DNA of 64,000 nucleotides from a bacterium. Its GTDB lineage: Bacteria; Hydrothermota; Tepidihabitantia; SM23-42; JAOAFX01. A program made the translations under genes and the position numbers. The DNA is taken from contig DASVHD010000021.1 of assembly GCA_036382775.1 (NCBI GenBank), positions 1 through 64,000 of the forward strand, written 5' to 3'. Below are positions 40,560-49,632 of this stretch, in pieces (position 1 is the stretch's first letter; each line of letters opens with the position of its first letter). The notes beneath the pieces are model-generated. The model was not told the DNA's origin, did no database searches, and worked only from the letters and a program-made list of their open reading frames with translations.

Positions 40560-43310
40560 ATGAAAGTTGCAGGAACAAGTAAAGTACTGGGTTTAATCCT
40601 AGTCGTAATAGGCATGACATGGGCACAAGGATATTCAGTGAGTCGACCTGAGTTTCATGGCGGAAGTCCACCTGCGAAAATTGTGACTAGCTTGGGCGCA
40701 CAACTTTCAATTCCGTTCATGCCTAAAACAGGAGAAGTATTTGAAGTTACTCTAACGGTCCAGTGCAATAATGATTTTGAGAATATTCATTTTGGTCCGG
40801 ACTACACTGTAAAATTTTTTGGAAGCGAGGGAGTTGAAATAATAAGTGGAAAAGAACACAAATTCTTTGGCTGTATGCATAAAGGAGATGTTAAAGAATT
40901 TAAGGCAAAAATGATAATTAAGAAATCCGATCCAAGAATAAATATATATGGCGGTATTTCAGATCAAATATGGGGACCTCAGGGCATAGGTTTCGATTTA
41001 TTTCTTATCGATAACAAAACTGCACAGTACGGTACGAAAATCGAACAAGAGAGTAAATTACCAGTTGAGTATCGATATGATCCAATCGTCGGTTCATTTA
41101 CTTGCACGCCAAGCCAGAATCCCGCGCCGGTTGAAGAAAACAGAAGGATAATCAACACGATGAAGCAATTAGAGCCTGCACTAAGTGATTCTGAAGCATT
41201 GCTTCTTCATTCGGAGATGTATAAGGTTGGAATCCCCAAAGGTGCAGCGATATGGGATTCTCTGAACCAACACTGGATTGACAAAGGGATATTTGAATAC
41301 TATCTGAAAGACGGGTGGTACAATGCGTTACAGCAAGGGACGCTCGAACAATGGCGGGAGGATGAAAAAAGAAAGATTGAAAACGAAGGGAAGGGGGGCA
41401 GTATCAACTTTTTTCGTGGTGATAGTGATAATCGCGGGCGTTTTGATGATCCTCCTGCTGATAGTGTTGCTAAAACATTTGATGGGAAGTGGCGATTCAA
41501 AGATCAAAAATACGACAAAACCAATGGATTGTTAGCCGATGCTGACAAAAAAGCGATTAATGGCGCCCGGGCAAGAGTCTTGGCTTGTTATACATGTCAT
41601 GGCGCTCACTCTATACTTTCACGCCAATGCACTACTGATACCACGGGATACTTCAGTGTGACAATGAATATAGCTGATGCCTGTACTTTAGGCAAGGCTT
41701 ATGCCATAGTATATCCCTGTGGTGGAGGAACCGATACTGCATATCCGATGATCAAAGTTTCAGATCCCACTCCAACATCATGGCATTACAACAAAGACCC
41801 GCTGGATACGACATTATATGTGATAAAAAACATGTATTACGAAGAATTTTATTCCACTTCAACACCTATACATTTCGATTCCGTTTATGCTGATACATAT
41901 CCTGAAGTTGCGCAACCCCAAAGTGGTTGCATCAACATATACGAAACCTATCTCCATGCACGGACATTTATGGATCCGGCACCAACAAGATCTTTAAGGT
42001 GTCTGTGGGAACCCGGTTATTCTGCTTGGACTGGTATGGATAGTTTAGTCTTAGATACAGTTTGGATAAATGGGAACAACAATATTGAAGGAGGTTCCGA
42101 TGAATGGGACGATGATGTTCTTTTGCATGAATTTGGACACTATGTAATGGATTTTTACACGCAAAAGCCAGATTCTTCTATCGGTGAACACGTATGGCCG
42201 TGGTCATATTCCGATAAACCGGGAATTGGCTATAGTGAGGGATGGGCGCATCTTTTTTCATGTCGTGCAAGAGTAGGCTCAAATACTGATACTTTAATAA
42301 TTAATACCGCACAAGGTATCGGTGGTGATTCTGTTTATATGTGGAATAATATTGAAAGTCCCTTGATCGCTAGTGATTTTCAGCCTGATACGTTTATAGG
42401 CGGTCCCTGGTGTGAAGGTGCGGTTGCAGGCGCTTTGTGGGATGTATATGATTCTCATAATGAAATTCCCTATGATTCTTACCCGGATTCTCTATATGGT
42501 ATTTGGTTTCCAGACACAGCATTGGCCGATTCTCTATCGATGGGTTTTGATGAGATTTGGAATGTATTTGACAATTATGATCCCGTTGGTCTAGCGGATA
42601 CAAATTGTCAGACCGTCTTCCATTTTCGATCCGGCTGGAACTATTATAACTACGACCATGCATTTGCTTTGAACCAGATTTATTTACACCATAGAATCCG
42701 CGACAGCATACCGGCCAAGCCCACAGGTCTATCCGCTGCCCGGGAAGGCTATGCGGTACGTTTGTACTGGCATAAAAATGCGGAAACCGATTTGAAAGGA
42801 TACCGGTTGCACAGGCGAAGCAAATACACAATAGGTTTCCCACCGCCGCCTTGGAGTACATGGGCTATGATCGCGGAAAAGAGCGCACCCAATGATACGA
42901 CTCATCTTGACCAGACAGTACAGAATCTATACCGGTATCAGTATAAGGTTGCGGCATATGATTCGCTGGGCAATGAATCGCCGTTTTCCGATAGTGTTGA
43001 AATCCTGGACAATTGGGGTAACAATCCAGATGGTATGGAGACTTTTTGTTTCGTGCCCACGGTCGTAACGGAGAAGAATGATATGGTCATAACCATATCA
43101 AAAGATTTTAACAATTGTGTGCTATCTGTTTATGATTGTTATGGTCGGTTAATCAATAAACGGCAGCTGAAGACAGCACAATCGGGTAACGTGAAATACA
43201 ACCTGGTTGATACACAGGGCCGGACTCTATCCGGCGGTGTGTATTTTCTGTCAATAACCAGCAGCGATATGGCAAAATCAGTAGTGAAAAAATTCGTAAT
43301 TTTGCGGTGA
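40560..43310 (+). CDS. Secreted zinc-metalloprotease-like protein with FN3 and T9SS-like sorting domains
   Basis: The product is 916 aa. A signal peptide (residues 1-21, ending T-W-A-Q) is followed by an uncharacterised beta-rich region. A carboxypeptidase-regulatory-like domain lies near residues 330-400 (ARVLACYTCHGAHS). A gluzincin-like site has LLHEFGHYVMDF (HExxH near 523-527) and SEGWAHLF about 30 residues later, offering the Glu ligand. An FN3 module (~720-815, PTGLSAAREGYAVRLYWHK) and a C-terminal sorting domain (CVLSVYDCYGRL, GGVYFLSI, KKFVILR) complete it. It is probably an exported peptidase acting at the cell surface. The substrate and peptidase clan are uncertain. Confidence 0.8.
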   Translation: MKVAGTSKVLGLILVVIGMTWAQGYSVSRPEFHGGSPPAKIVTSLGAQLSIPFMPKTGEVFEVTLTVQCNNDFENIHFGPDYTVKFFGSEGVEIISGKEHKFFGCMHKGDVKEFKAKMIIKKSDPRINIYGGISDQIWGPQGIGFDLFLIDNKTAQYGTKIEQESKLPVEYRYDPIVGSFTCTPSQNPAPVEENRRIINTMKQLEPALSDSEALLLHSEMYKVGIPKGAAIWDSLNQHWIDKGIFEYYLKDGWYNALQQGTLEQWREDEKRKIENEGKGGSINFFRGDSDNRGRFDDPPADSVAKTFDGKWRFKDQKYDKTNGLLADADKKAINGARARVLACYTCHGAHSILSRQCTTDTTGYFSVTMNIADACTLGKAYAIVYPCGGGTDTAYPMIKVSDPTPTSWHYNKDPLDTTLYVIKNMYYEEFYSTSTPIHFDSVYADTYPEVAQPQSGCINIYETYLHARTFMDPAPTRSLRCLWEPGYSAWTGMDSLVLDTVWINGNNNIEGGSDEWDDDVLLHEFGHYVMDFYTQKPDSSIGEHVWPWSYSDKPGIGYSEGWAHLFSCRARVGSNTDTLIINTAQGIGGDSVYMWNNIESPLIASDFQPDTFIGGPWCEGAVAGALWDVYDSHNEIPYDSYPDSLYGIWFPDTALADSLSMGFDEIWNVFDNYDPVGLADTNCQTVFHFRSGWNYYNYDHAFALNQIYLHHRIRDSIPAKPTGLSAAREGYAVRLYWHKNAETDLKGYRLHRRSKYTIGFPPPPWSTWAMIAEKSAPNDTTHLDQTVQNLYRYQYKVAAYDSLGNESPFSDSVEILDNWGNNPDGMETFCFVPTVVTEKNDMVITISKDFNNCVLSVYDCYGRLINKRQLKTAQSGNVKYNLVDTQGRTLSGGVYFLSITSSDMAKSVVKKFVILR

Positions 43311-43442
43311 ACCTGCCGGATTACTCATTGAATAATCGTAGTTGAATAAGTTAAATACTTCTATTCTATAATTTGTTTAGTTTCTTTATCGCTGTCGTCG
43401 AAGAGACTCTATTTCTCAAGGTTTCTGCAAGAACTACCACAA

Positions 43443-45359
43443 TTATTTTATGATAATTATTTTCGTTGTGTAATCATCCATGCCCGCCGCCGCTTTAACA
43501 AAGTAAATTCCGCAGGCTAGAGGCGGTAATTTAAAGACATGCGCGCCTGCACCGTAAGTACGGCGGATTGTTTCCAAACACTGGCCTGCAGGGTTGTAGA
43601 TCTTTACTATTACCTCAGATGCCTGGTTGAGTCTGAGATGCATAACCGGATTCCGCGAGAGTGTCGGCATCACATTGAAAAAAGCGTTGGCGGGTTGAAT
43701 CACCAGTCGGCTGCTGCTTTCTTTCACCATGTATTCAAGAGGATAGACCGGCATCCTGATGCGGGACGGCAGGTCGCTGGAACAATAGACGGTCTGGCGG
43801 GCGGTCAGGGTGTTTGGATCATCGCGGCGGAAAGGCGCTCCGGTATTGGGATTTTTTTCAAAGCGCGGATAGTTCGATGATGAAACGATCACCCGTATCC
43901 GATGACCGGCATTGAAGACCTGCGCGGTCGACCACAGGTCGATCGAGAACGTGTCGGGCTGACCGGGAACGAGCGAGTCCTGGATATCGAGCCCGTGCCG
44001 GTGCCGCGCCATCATTATATTATCGGTCACTAGGTAGGATTGTCCGTCAGGATAAACGTCCGTGATCCTCACCGTCCAATCCGTATCAAAGCGGTTCGAG
44101 GCGGCATACAAGACCGCCTGCAGTTTGCCGATCACGGCCACGGGCGCGGTCAGGACCGGTGTCGTATACACCAGCACGTCGGGCCGGCCTTCAATGGGGT
44201 TCTGGTTGATCGGTCCGTAACCGGTGGAAAGACCAATGTATTCCCGGCCGCCATAGGTCGGGCACGGGTCCTGCGGGTCGTACGCGAAAGTATCATGAAC
44301 ACCGGCCTGGTTCGGCGGAAAGGTATCGCACAGGTTGCCGCTATGGAGATAGAGGTTTTTGTACAGCACTGCGGGCAGGGGCCACGTATCTGCCTGCACC
44401 CACCGATTCCAGTTGGTGGTGTCCTGGGTCTCGCAGTCGCCCATGAGGTAGAACAGGACCTGTGGTTCCAGGGCGGGCGTGCTGTCCTTGAGCCAGTAGT
44501 TGTACCAGTCGAACATCATGAGGTAGAACTCGGTCTGGTTCATGTTAGCGTTGGCCGGGTACACGAGATCGCCCTGATATTGCGAACCCCAGGAGCTGTG
44601 TCCCCATGGTCCAATAAAAAGCCGTTGGTTATGGAACCGCGCCTGCAATTGCGGAAAAGCGTCAAGCTGTCCATCCAGAAAAATGTCATACCATCCGGTA
44701 ATGTGAAAGATCGGGCACGAAGCCGAATCCCAACGCGCGGTCAGGTCCACGTACGACCACATAGTATCGTAGTCGGGGTGATTGCATATCGAGTCGATGA
44801 GCCAAGGAGTGCCCATGCTGTTAAGCCAGGTTTCGGTCAGGGCTTTTCTGAACTCACCGCCGTTGAAAGCCGTATAATGGTACATGCTGGGTGAGGCCAC
44901 CATCGGAACACAGCAGGTAAGGTGAGCCGGTCGAGCTCCGGCCGCCAGGTACTGGGTAATACCGTGAGCCGATCCGCCGAACATGCCGGTCCTGCCATTG
45001 GACCATGACTGCTGGCTTATCCATTCGATGCAGTCGTAACCGTCCTGGAGCGGACCCCAGCCATCGGTCAGAAAGAACATTGGTTCCCCTTCGGAATCGC
45101 CTGTGCCCCGCAGGTTCTGGACGATAAAAACATAACCGAGGTAATCCGTTATGTAGGAAATGGTACCCGTATCCCAGTACCGGCTATACGGCGTCCGCTG
45201 CAGGACCGAAGGCCAGGGCGGCGTCGAGGTCTGCGGATAATAGAGGTCGGTGCCCAGCCTAACGCTGTCGCGCATCACCACGCCGGCGCTGTCCTGAATG
45301 TAGCCTGAAAGCATGGTCATAGTCAGGTATAAGATCATGGATACACGCATGAAGATCAT
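43443..45359 (-). CDS. Secreted CocE/NonD-type X-Pro dipeptidyl-peptidase family hydrolase
   Basis: The product is 638 aa with a short signal peptide. The alpha/beta-hydrolase domain has M-R-D-S-V-R-L-G-T-D-L-Y-Y-P, NLRGTGDSEG, and the nucleophile elbow RTGMFGGSAHGITQYLAA (G-x-S-x-x-G near residue 127), then FIGPWGHSSWG with the catalytic His near 250. A jelly-roll C-terminal domain (~400-560) follows, as in CocE/PepX. The last ~80 residues (VIVKIYNPAGQCL, CGIYFVKA, TKIIIIK) are a T9SS-type sorting signal. It should hydrolyse peptides or esters outside the cell. The start overlaps the rnc stop by 1 nt (TAATG), with AGGAGG inside rnc. Confidence 0.9.
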   Translation of the reverse strand: MIFMRVSMILYLTMTMLSGYIQDSAGVVMRDSVRLGTDLYYPQTSTPPWPSVLQRTPYSRYWDTGTISYITDYLGYVFIVQNLRGTGDSEGEPMFFLTDGWGPLQDGYDCIEWISQQSWSNGRTGMFGGSAHGITQYLAAGARPAHLTCCVPMVASPSMYHYTAFNGGEFRKALTETWLNSMGTPWLIDSICNHPDYDTMWSYVDLTARWDSASCPIFHITGWYDIFLDGQLDAFPQLQARFHNQRLFIGPWGHSSWGSQYQGDLVYPANANMNQTEFYLMMFDWYNYWLKDSTPALEPQVLFYLMGDCETQDTTNWNRWVQADTWPLPAVLYKNLYLHSGNLCDTFPPNQAGVHDTFAYDPQDPCPTYGGREYIGLSTGYGPINQNPIEGRPDVLVYTTPVLTAPVAVIGKLQAVLYAASNRFDTDWTVRITDVYPDGQSYLVTDNIMMARHRHGLDIQDSLVPGQPDTFSIDLWSTAQVFNAGHRIRVIVSSSNYPRFEKNPNTGAPFRRDDPNTLTARQTVYCSSDLPSRIRMPVYPLEYMVKESSSRLVIQPANAFFNVMPTLSRNPVMHLRLNQASEVIVKIYNPAGQCLETIRRTYGAGAHVFKLPPLACGIYFVKAAAGMDDYTTKIIIIK

Positions 45360-46030
45360 TACTTCCTCCTCGCCTTGGGGGGGATAGTCCGAAAATACTT
45401 TCCGGCCGCCATCTGTTCGGCTTTTTTCTTGGATTTTCCAAGACCGACCGCTTTTTTCCTGCGGTTAATGACCAGCGCGATGTGGAATATCCGCCGATGA
45501 GCCGGCCCTTCTTCGTCGATCACTTTGTAGCTTATGGTTTTCCGGTGACGCATCGCCCAGTTGTTCAGGAGCGATTTGAAATCCTTGACCCCGGTCATTT
45601 TTCGGCAAAGGATCCTGGTCCGGACAAACCGGCGCGCATTTTCCAGACCCTGATCAAGGTATATTGCGCCGATGAGCGCTTCCAGCACGCCTGTAATGTT
45701 CGATCTTTTGGTCCGTCCGCCCGTGGCTTCCTCGCCCGGGTCCATGATCAGCAATTTGCCGATTCCGAGTTTTTTGCCGATGATATGGAGCGCGTCTTCG
45801 CTGGTATAGCTTTTTTTCATCTCGCTAAGCTGGCCCTCATTGCAGTGAGGGAGTTTTTTGTAAAGATGCTCGCGGACCAGCAGTTCGAGCACCGCATCGC
45901 CGAGGAATTCGAGGGTTTCGTTCGACTTGTGGGTTTTCCGGCACTGGGGGCAGGATGAATGCCGGAGCGCGCGCCTGAGGATCCGGGGATCGTTGAATTT
46001 CAGTTTGAGGTCTTTTGGACCGTTAATCAA
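45359..46030 (-). CDS. rnc: Ribonuclease III
   Basis: The product is 223 aa from a TTG at 46030. The RNase III domain has ETLEFLGDAVLELLVREHL, the catalytic signature (family N-E-R-L-E-F-L-G-D-A-V-L; here T replaces R), and ITGVLEALIGAIYLDQG with the second catalytic Glu. A dsRNA-binding domain follows (FKSLLNNWAM, GLGKSKKKAEQMAAGKYF). It processes rRNA precursors and cleaves dsRNA. The reading frame is open upstream to 46135, but that part lies inside ridA in another frame and has no homology. TTG (46030) or ATT (46027), overlapping the ridA stop, give a family-like length. Confidence 0.93.
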   Translation of the reverse strand: MINGPKDLKLKFNDPRILRRALRHSSCPQCRKTHKSNETLEFLGDAVLELLVREHLYKKLPHCNEGQLSEMKKSYTSEDALHIIGKKLGIGKLLIMDPGEEATGGRTKRSNITGVLEALIGAIYLDQGLENARRFVRTRILCRKMTGVKDFKSLLNNWAMRHRKTISYKVIDEEGPAHRRIFHIALVINRRKKAVGLGKSKKKAEQMAAGKYFRTIPPKARRK

Positions 46031-46409
46031 GCGCCGTGACCGCGTCGATCTCAACGAGGGCTCCTTTGGGCAGGGAAACGACGAAAACCGTGGATCGGGC
46101 CGGAGGAGTGTCATTGGCGTTAAAATAAGTCGCATACACTTCGTTCATGGCAGTAAAATTTTCGGCGTTCGTCAGGTAAACTGTGGTTTTTACCGTCATT
46201 GACATAGAACTATTACCGGCCTCGATCACCGCTTTGACATTTTCAAGTACCTGCCTGGTCTGTTCTTTGATCCCGCCTTCGATGAACTTGCCCGTCGCCG
46301 GCACTATCGGTATCTGCCCCGCGGTGAAGAGAAAACCGTTAACGGCGATGGCTTGCGAATAAGGTCCGATCGCCTCGGGCGCGTTCTTTGTTTTTATCAA
46401 GGTCTTCAT
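46023..46409 (-). CDS. ridA: RidA family reactive enamine/imine deaminase
   Basis: The product is 128 aa from the ATG at 46409, chosen because GAAGGAG lies 6 nt before it; the upstream ATG (46424) has no site. It has the family pattern NAPEAIGPYSQAI, FLFTAGQIPI, QTRQVLENVKAVIEA, KTTVYLTNAENFTAMNEVY and the C-terminal PARSTVFVVSLPKGALVEID, with the conserved Arg (P-A-R-S-T) and Glu. RidA hydrolyses reactive 2-aminoacrylate-type intermediates from PLP enzymes. It is in an operon with rnc (stop/start overlap) and the SPOR protein gene. Confidence 0.94.
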   Translation of the reverse strand: MKTLIKTKNAPEAIGPYSQAIAVNGFLFTAGQIPIVPATGKFIEGGIKEQTRQVLENVKAVIEAGNSSMSMTVKTTVYLTNAENFTAMNEVYATYFNANDTPPARSTVFVVSLPKGALVEIDAVTALD

Positions 46410-46443
46410 TGTTCGCTCCTTCATGCTCGCGATAAGGAAATAT

Positions 46444-47760
46444 TTATCTGTCAGGCCCGGCTGGTGCCAGAGTTACAACGCCGTTCTTGCGCAGGTACCG
46501 GGAGGGACCGATGGAAAACCACGCGGAGTCGGCGCTGGGAACCTTTGCCTGGTATACGAGCCAGCCAGGCATCCCTGTGTTCTCCATGATCGCGCGGCCC
46601 AAGTCATTATCCATAAACCCGCCCAGTTTGATCCGGTAAAAGCCCGGTGCCATGGAATCAATAATGGCTGGTATATCCTGCTGTACAAGGCGTTCCAGTG
46701 CCGCGCTGGCGTTTTCCGGTTTTGAAAAAGCCGCGAATTGTATGTACCATAGCGAGTCATTCCCCGGTACCATGACAACCGGAGGCGGCAGTGGCAAAAC
46801 CCAGTTTTCGACCAGTGGCATCAGTAACGTTGTATCACTGCTCAGCAGGTATACTGATTGAGAGCGCGTGAAGCCGGCGCTGGAAAGATCATCGAGCGGC
46901 GTGGTTCTTTTAATACCGGCAATACCCGTGAGATCAGGGTCAGACCGCAGCCATTGAGGTCTGAGCGTCAGTGGATTTACGTACAGCAGCCCAAACCGCG
47001 TCAGGAAATGAAAATTGGAAAAACTCATATTGTCGTTGGCGAAGACGGGCTGGAAGTCATTCAGTGTTCCATCCTTGCCGATCCAGAAAATGCCATCGGT
47101 GTTATAGAATAGATATCCGGCGGCCTTTGGATAGGGCGAAAACGCCGCCGCATGGACCGGTACTTTTGTCTGATGCAGCCGTTTCAGGTTCAGGTTATAA
47201 GTGCTCAGGTTATCGGTTCGGTCCAGGCAGACAATGGTGCCGGCGTGCAGGTCATAATAAGAACTGATGACATTTGATACCTGTTTTGCTTTTACCAGCC
47301 GGCCCGAATTAAGGTCAAAGATCTTGAAGATCGTGTGTTCACCGTGGTCCATGGCAAGATAGATAAGATCGCTCTTGCCGGCCCCGGCAAGATCCACCGG
47401 AGCGACCAGAGGTCTGTAATCACCGGGTTCAATGCCGATACCGGATCTGAAAGAGAGATTTTTTTTGTCCACCAGTATTATTTCCTCGGTGGCGATCAGG
47501 ATGATCTCATCCGGGCCTGTGGTCAGGCAGTTAAACCTGATGGGCAGGGGCACGCGGCCGACTATCTGCAGGTCAGGCAGGCTGACCTTGAAGAGCCGGC
47601 GTTGCGTGAGCACGTACAGGAAATCGTCCACCGCGTAATCGATGATCTCTGCGTCGAGGCTGATCTTCATGACCTGCGGATGCGCGATATCTATGCAGTA
47701 GACTGTGGAATCATAGACCACGGGATGATAGGTGAAAAGCAGGCAGAGAAAGATGTGCAT
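46444..47760 (-). CDS. Secreted propeller-like protein with C-terminal SPOR domain
   Basis: The product is 438 aa from the ATG at 47760; the TTG at 47772 overlaps the -10 box and is unlikely. It has a signal peptide (MHIFLCLLFTYHPVV) and a region of short beta-strand repeats (residues ~20-320; VDDFLYVLTQRRLFKVSLP, DLAGAGKSDLIYLAMD) resembling a beta-propeller. The C-terminal SPOR domain (~345-415) reads LWYIQFAAFSKPENASAALERL then FYRIKLGGFMD. SPOR domains bind denuded peptidoglycan glycans at division sites, so it is probably periplasmic. It is the first gene of the operon with ridA, rnc and the CocE-type hydrolase. Confidence 0.75.
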   Translation of the reverse strand: MHIFLCLLFTYHPVVYDSTVYCIDIAHPQVMKISLDAEIIDYAVDDFLYVLTQRRLFKVSLPDLQIVGRVPLPIRFNCLTTGPDEIILIATEEIILVDKKNLSFRSGIGIEPGDYRPLVAPVDLAGAGKSDLIYLAMDHGEHTIFKIFDLNSGRLVKAKQVSNVISSYYDLHAGTIVCLDRTDNLSTYNLNLKRLHQTKVPVHAAAFSPYPKAAGYLFYNTDGIFWIGKDGTLNDFQPVFANDNMSFSNFHFLTRFGLLYVNPLTLRPQWLRSDPDLTGIAGIKRTTPLDDLSSAGFTRSQSVYLLSSDTTLLMPLVENWVLPLPPPVVMVPGNDSLWYIQFAAFSKPENASAALERLVQQDIPAIIDSMAPGFYRIKLGGFMDNDLGRAIMENTGMPGWLVYQAKVPSADSAWFSIGPSRYLRKNGVVTLAPAGPDR

Positions 47761-47771
47761 GTTTACGGACA

Positions 47772-47799
47772 ATAATAATTAATCTGCGCGCAAAATCAA
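47772..47799 (-). promoter_or_regulatory. Promoter of the SPOR-ridA-rnc operon
   Basis: On the minus strand, TTGATT (47799-47794), a 16-nt spacer and TATTAT (47777-47772). The ATG at 47760 is 11 nt from the -10 box, giving a leader of only about 4-5 nt. Confidence 0.6.
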
Positions 47800-47969
47800 G
47801 GGGAAGGAGAAAAATTTATTTAATGAAATCCCGTAAACTGCATACTGCAGCAGCAACGTGCGGCTTCATTATGAATTGAACAACAGAAATAATTGGTTGT
47901 CCCGTTAGGGAGATGCTCAATTCGGCAGCGCTTCGTGCCGGCACTCAGCGGCCAATGGTTTTTTAAGTA

Positions 47970-48003
47970 ATCCCGTTGTTTGCAAACTACACAAACACGG
48001 GAT
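47970..48003. other. Hairpin between tRNA-Pro and the SPOR gene
   Basis: ATCCCGTTGTTTG (47970-47982) pairs with CAAACACGGGAT (47992-48003) with one bulged base. It lies downstream of the tRNA on the minus strand but lacks a T-run, so its role is open. The rest of 47800-48051 shows no gene. Confidence 0.5.
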
Positions 48004-48051
48004 GTTCAACTTTGCAATCAAATCAAAAATAGAATTTGAGCAAAGTTGACA

Positions 48052-48125
48052 TCGGGGCGATGCGATTTGAACGCACGACCCCCAGCACCCCAAGCTGGTG
48101 CGCTAGCCATCTGCGCCACGCCCCG
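48052..48125 (-). tRNA. tRNA-Pro (anticodon GGG)
   Basis: The 74-nt cloverleaf reads, on the minus strand: acceptor CGGGGCG/CGCCCCG, D arm GCGC...GCGC, anticodon arm CCAGC-TTGGGGT-GCTGG with GGG at positions 34-36, T arm GTGCG-TTCAAAT-CGCAT and discriminator A. CCA is not encoded. Its promoter (48148-48175) lies 22 nt upstream. Confidence 0.95.
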
Positions 48126-48147
48126 AAACAGAAAATGTTAACTGCAG

Positions 48148-48175
48148 ATTATAAGTATATGGCTGCGAAAGTCAA
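48148..48175 (-). promoter_or_regulatory. tRNA-Pro promoter
   Basis: On the minus strand, TTGACT (48175-48170), a 16-nt spacer and TATAAT (48153-48148). Confidence 0.8.
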
Positions 48176-48190
48176 GTACAGCAGCGGGAT

Positions 48191-49441
48191 CTACAATTTC
48201 TTACGCACCTCAGGCGGGATCTGATTGAATACGACCAGCGACAGCACGGTTGCAGCGAGCAGGACAAAACCAACAAAGAAAAGGATCGTATAAGGCGCGA
48301 AGCGGCTCGACCCGATGCCGATGGCGACCGCGCACGTGGTAAAAGTTAGATTGATGACGAATTCCTTGGTGCCGAAGATCCGGCCCCTGATGCCTTTGAG
48401 CACATCTTCCTGGAGCATGGTATCCTGGGCAATGCCGATTAATGAAAAGACAACGCCCGCGATGAAAGCCATGATGTACAAAAAGATCGGGGTCACAAAA
48501 AATGGACCGAGGAGGAAGAAGATGGTCAAAGCCGCCATGCTTATGATGAGAATAACGCCGCGCGATACGAGTCTGCCGAACATCCCCATCGCCACGGCGC
48601 CGACCAGCATGCCGATGCCGACGACACCGCCGAAAAGGCCGACACCGGCTGTGCCGAGCCCGAACTGCTGCTGGACCATGAATATGAGGATCGTGTAGGC
48701 AGTGGACGCGACAAACGGAAGAACAAAGACCGAGATCATCACGAAAACCACGACCTTGTCCTTGATCAGCAGAATGCCCAGTTCCTTGAGGTCGTTGGCA
48801 AACAGCCTCAGAGATTTTTTCAGCTCGCGGCCGAGCGAAAAGTCGATCTTTCTCACCGGTTCGAACAGGATCTTGGCACCCATTCCCAGGGCCAGGCATC
48901 CTGCGATGCAGTGGGTCGAGGCGTCAATATAGAACCCGAGTTGCCAGCCGGTCCATTTTATCAGGTAACCGCCCCCGACCATGCCCAGGAACGTGGCGAC
49001 CCGTGTAAGGGTGACAATAATAGAGTTCGCCGGCACCAGGTCATCGAAAGAGACCAGGTCAGGGATCACAGTGTTCCGCGACGTGTTGTTGAATACGTCC
49101 AGCGAGAAAAACAGAATGACCAGTATCCATATTGGGACGACACTATGGGTCAGGCCGACGACGGTCGGCGTCAATACGATCAGGATGGTCTGGATGATAT
49201 GGCATCTGAACATGATGGTCTGTTTGTTCCAGTGGTCGACCAGGACGCCGACAAAAGGAGAGAGCAGCATGACCGGAAGCGAGAAGGCGACCGCGAATTC
49301 GCTGAATGCCGAGACCCGTCCCGGTGAAACGACACCGATCAAGGTCACGATGACCATGTGCGTGAGCCGGTCGCCCAGCTGGGATATGGTGTTGGATAAG
49401 CCCAGAAATAAAATTCCGCGGTTTTTCAGAAGCGAAAACAC
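48191..49441 (-). CDS. Major facilitator superfamily transporter
   Basis: The product is 416 aa with about 12 membrane helices. The N-half has GILFLGLSNTISQLGDRLTH and the loop 2-3 motif GVLVDHWNKQTIMFRC (G-x-x-x-D-x-x-x-(K/R)-x), and a central charged loop (KIDFSLGRELKKSLRLF) separates the halves. It resembles MFS_3/enterobactin-exporter-like or macrolide-efflux-like carriers; the substrate is unknown. The start is GTG, only 5 nt after a -10-like box, so it is predicted leaderless. Confidence 0.88.
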   Translation of the reverse strand: MFSLLKNRGILFLGLSNTISQLGDRLTHMVIVTLIGVVSPGRVSAFSEFAVAFSLPVMLLSPFVGVLVDHWNKQTIMFRCHIIQTILIVLTPTVVGLTHSVVPIWILVILFFSLDVFNNTSRNTVIPDLVSFDDLVPANSIIVTLTRVATFLGMVGGGYLIKWTGWQLGFYIDASTHCIAGCLALGMGAKILFEPVRKIDFSLGRELKKSLRLFANDLKELGILLIKDKVVVFVMISVFVLPFVASTAYTILIFMVQQQFGLGTAGVGLFGGVVGIGMLVGAVAMGMFGRLVSRGVILIISMAALTIFFLLGPFFVTPIFLYIMAFIAGVVFSLIGIAQDTMLQEDVLKGIRGRIFGTKEFVINLTFTTCAVAIGIGSSRFAPYTILFFVGFVLLAATVLSLVVFNQIPPEVRKKL

Positions 49442-49446
49442 GATGA

Positions 49447-49474
49447 AGTGTATGGATTATGGTGTTCAAGTCAA
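49447..49474 (-). promoter_or_regulatory. Leaderless-type promoter of the MFS gene
   Basis: On the minus strand, TTGACT (49474-49469), a 16-nt spacer and TACACT (49452-49447), then 5 nt to the GTG start at 49441. The -10 box is weaker than elsewhere. Confidence 0.55.
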
Positions 49475-49599
49475 TGGCGCAAAGATGATTGAAGGGTAAG
49501 GGTTTGAAAGTTGGCGTGAGGATTTTTGCCGTGATTTTTTTGTTTATCACTGTCATCGGGTACATGATCACTGACATCAATGCCTTCTGAAGGAAGGCA

Positions 49600-49627
49600 T
49601 TGACTTTGACATTAGTGTCAATATAAT
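49600..49627 (+). promoter_or_regulatory. lysC promoter with a palindromic spacer and overlapping hairpin
   Basis: TTGACT (49600-49605), a 16-nt spacer and TATAAT (49622-49627), then 5 nt to the ATG. The spacer is itself an inverted repeat, TTGACA-TTAG-TGTCAA. A 9-bp hairpin, AATGCCTTC-TGAAG-GAAGGCATT (49579-49601), abuts the -35 box. Both are plausible operators. Confidence 0.75.
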
Positions 49628-49632
49628 GCGAC

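Noticed and set aside
48036-48224. Short ORF across the tRNA region
   Set aside because: It overlaps tRNA-Pro on the opposite strand and encodes the complement of the cloverleaf.
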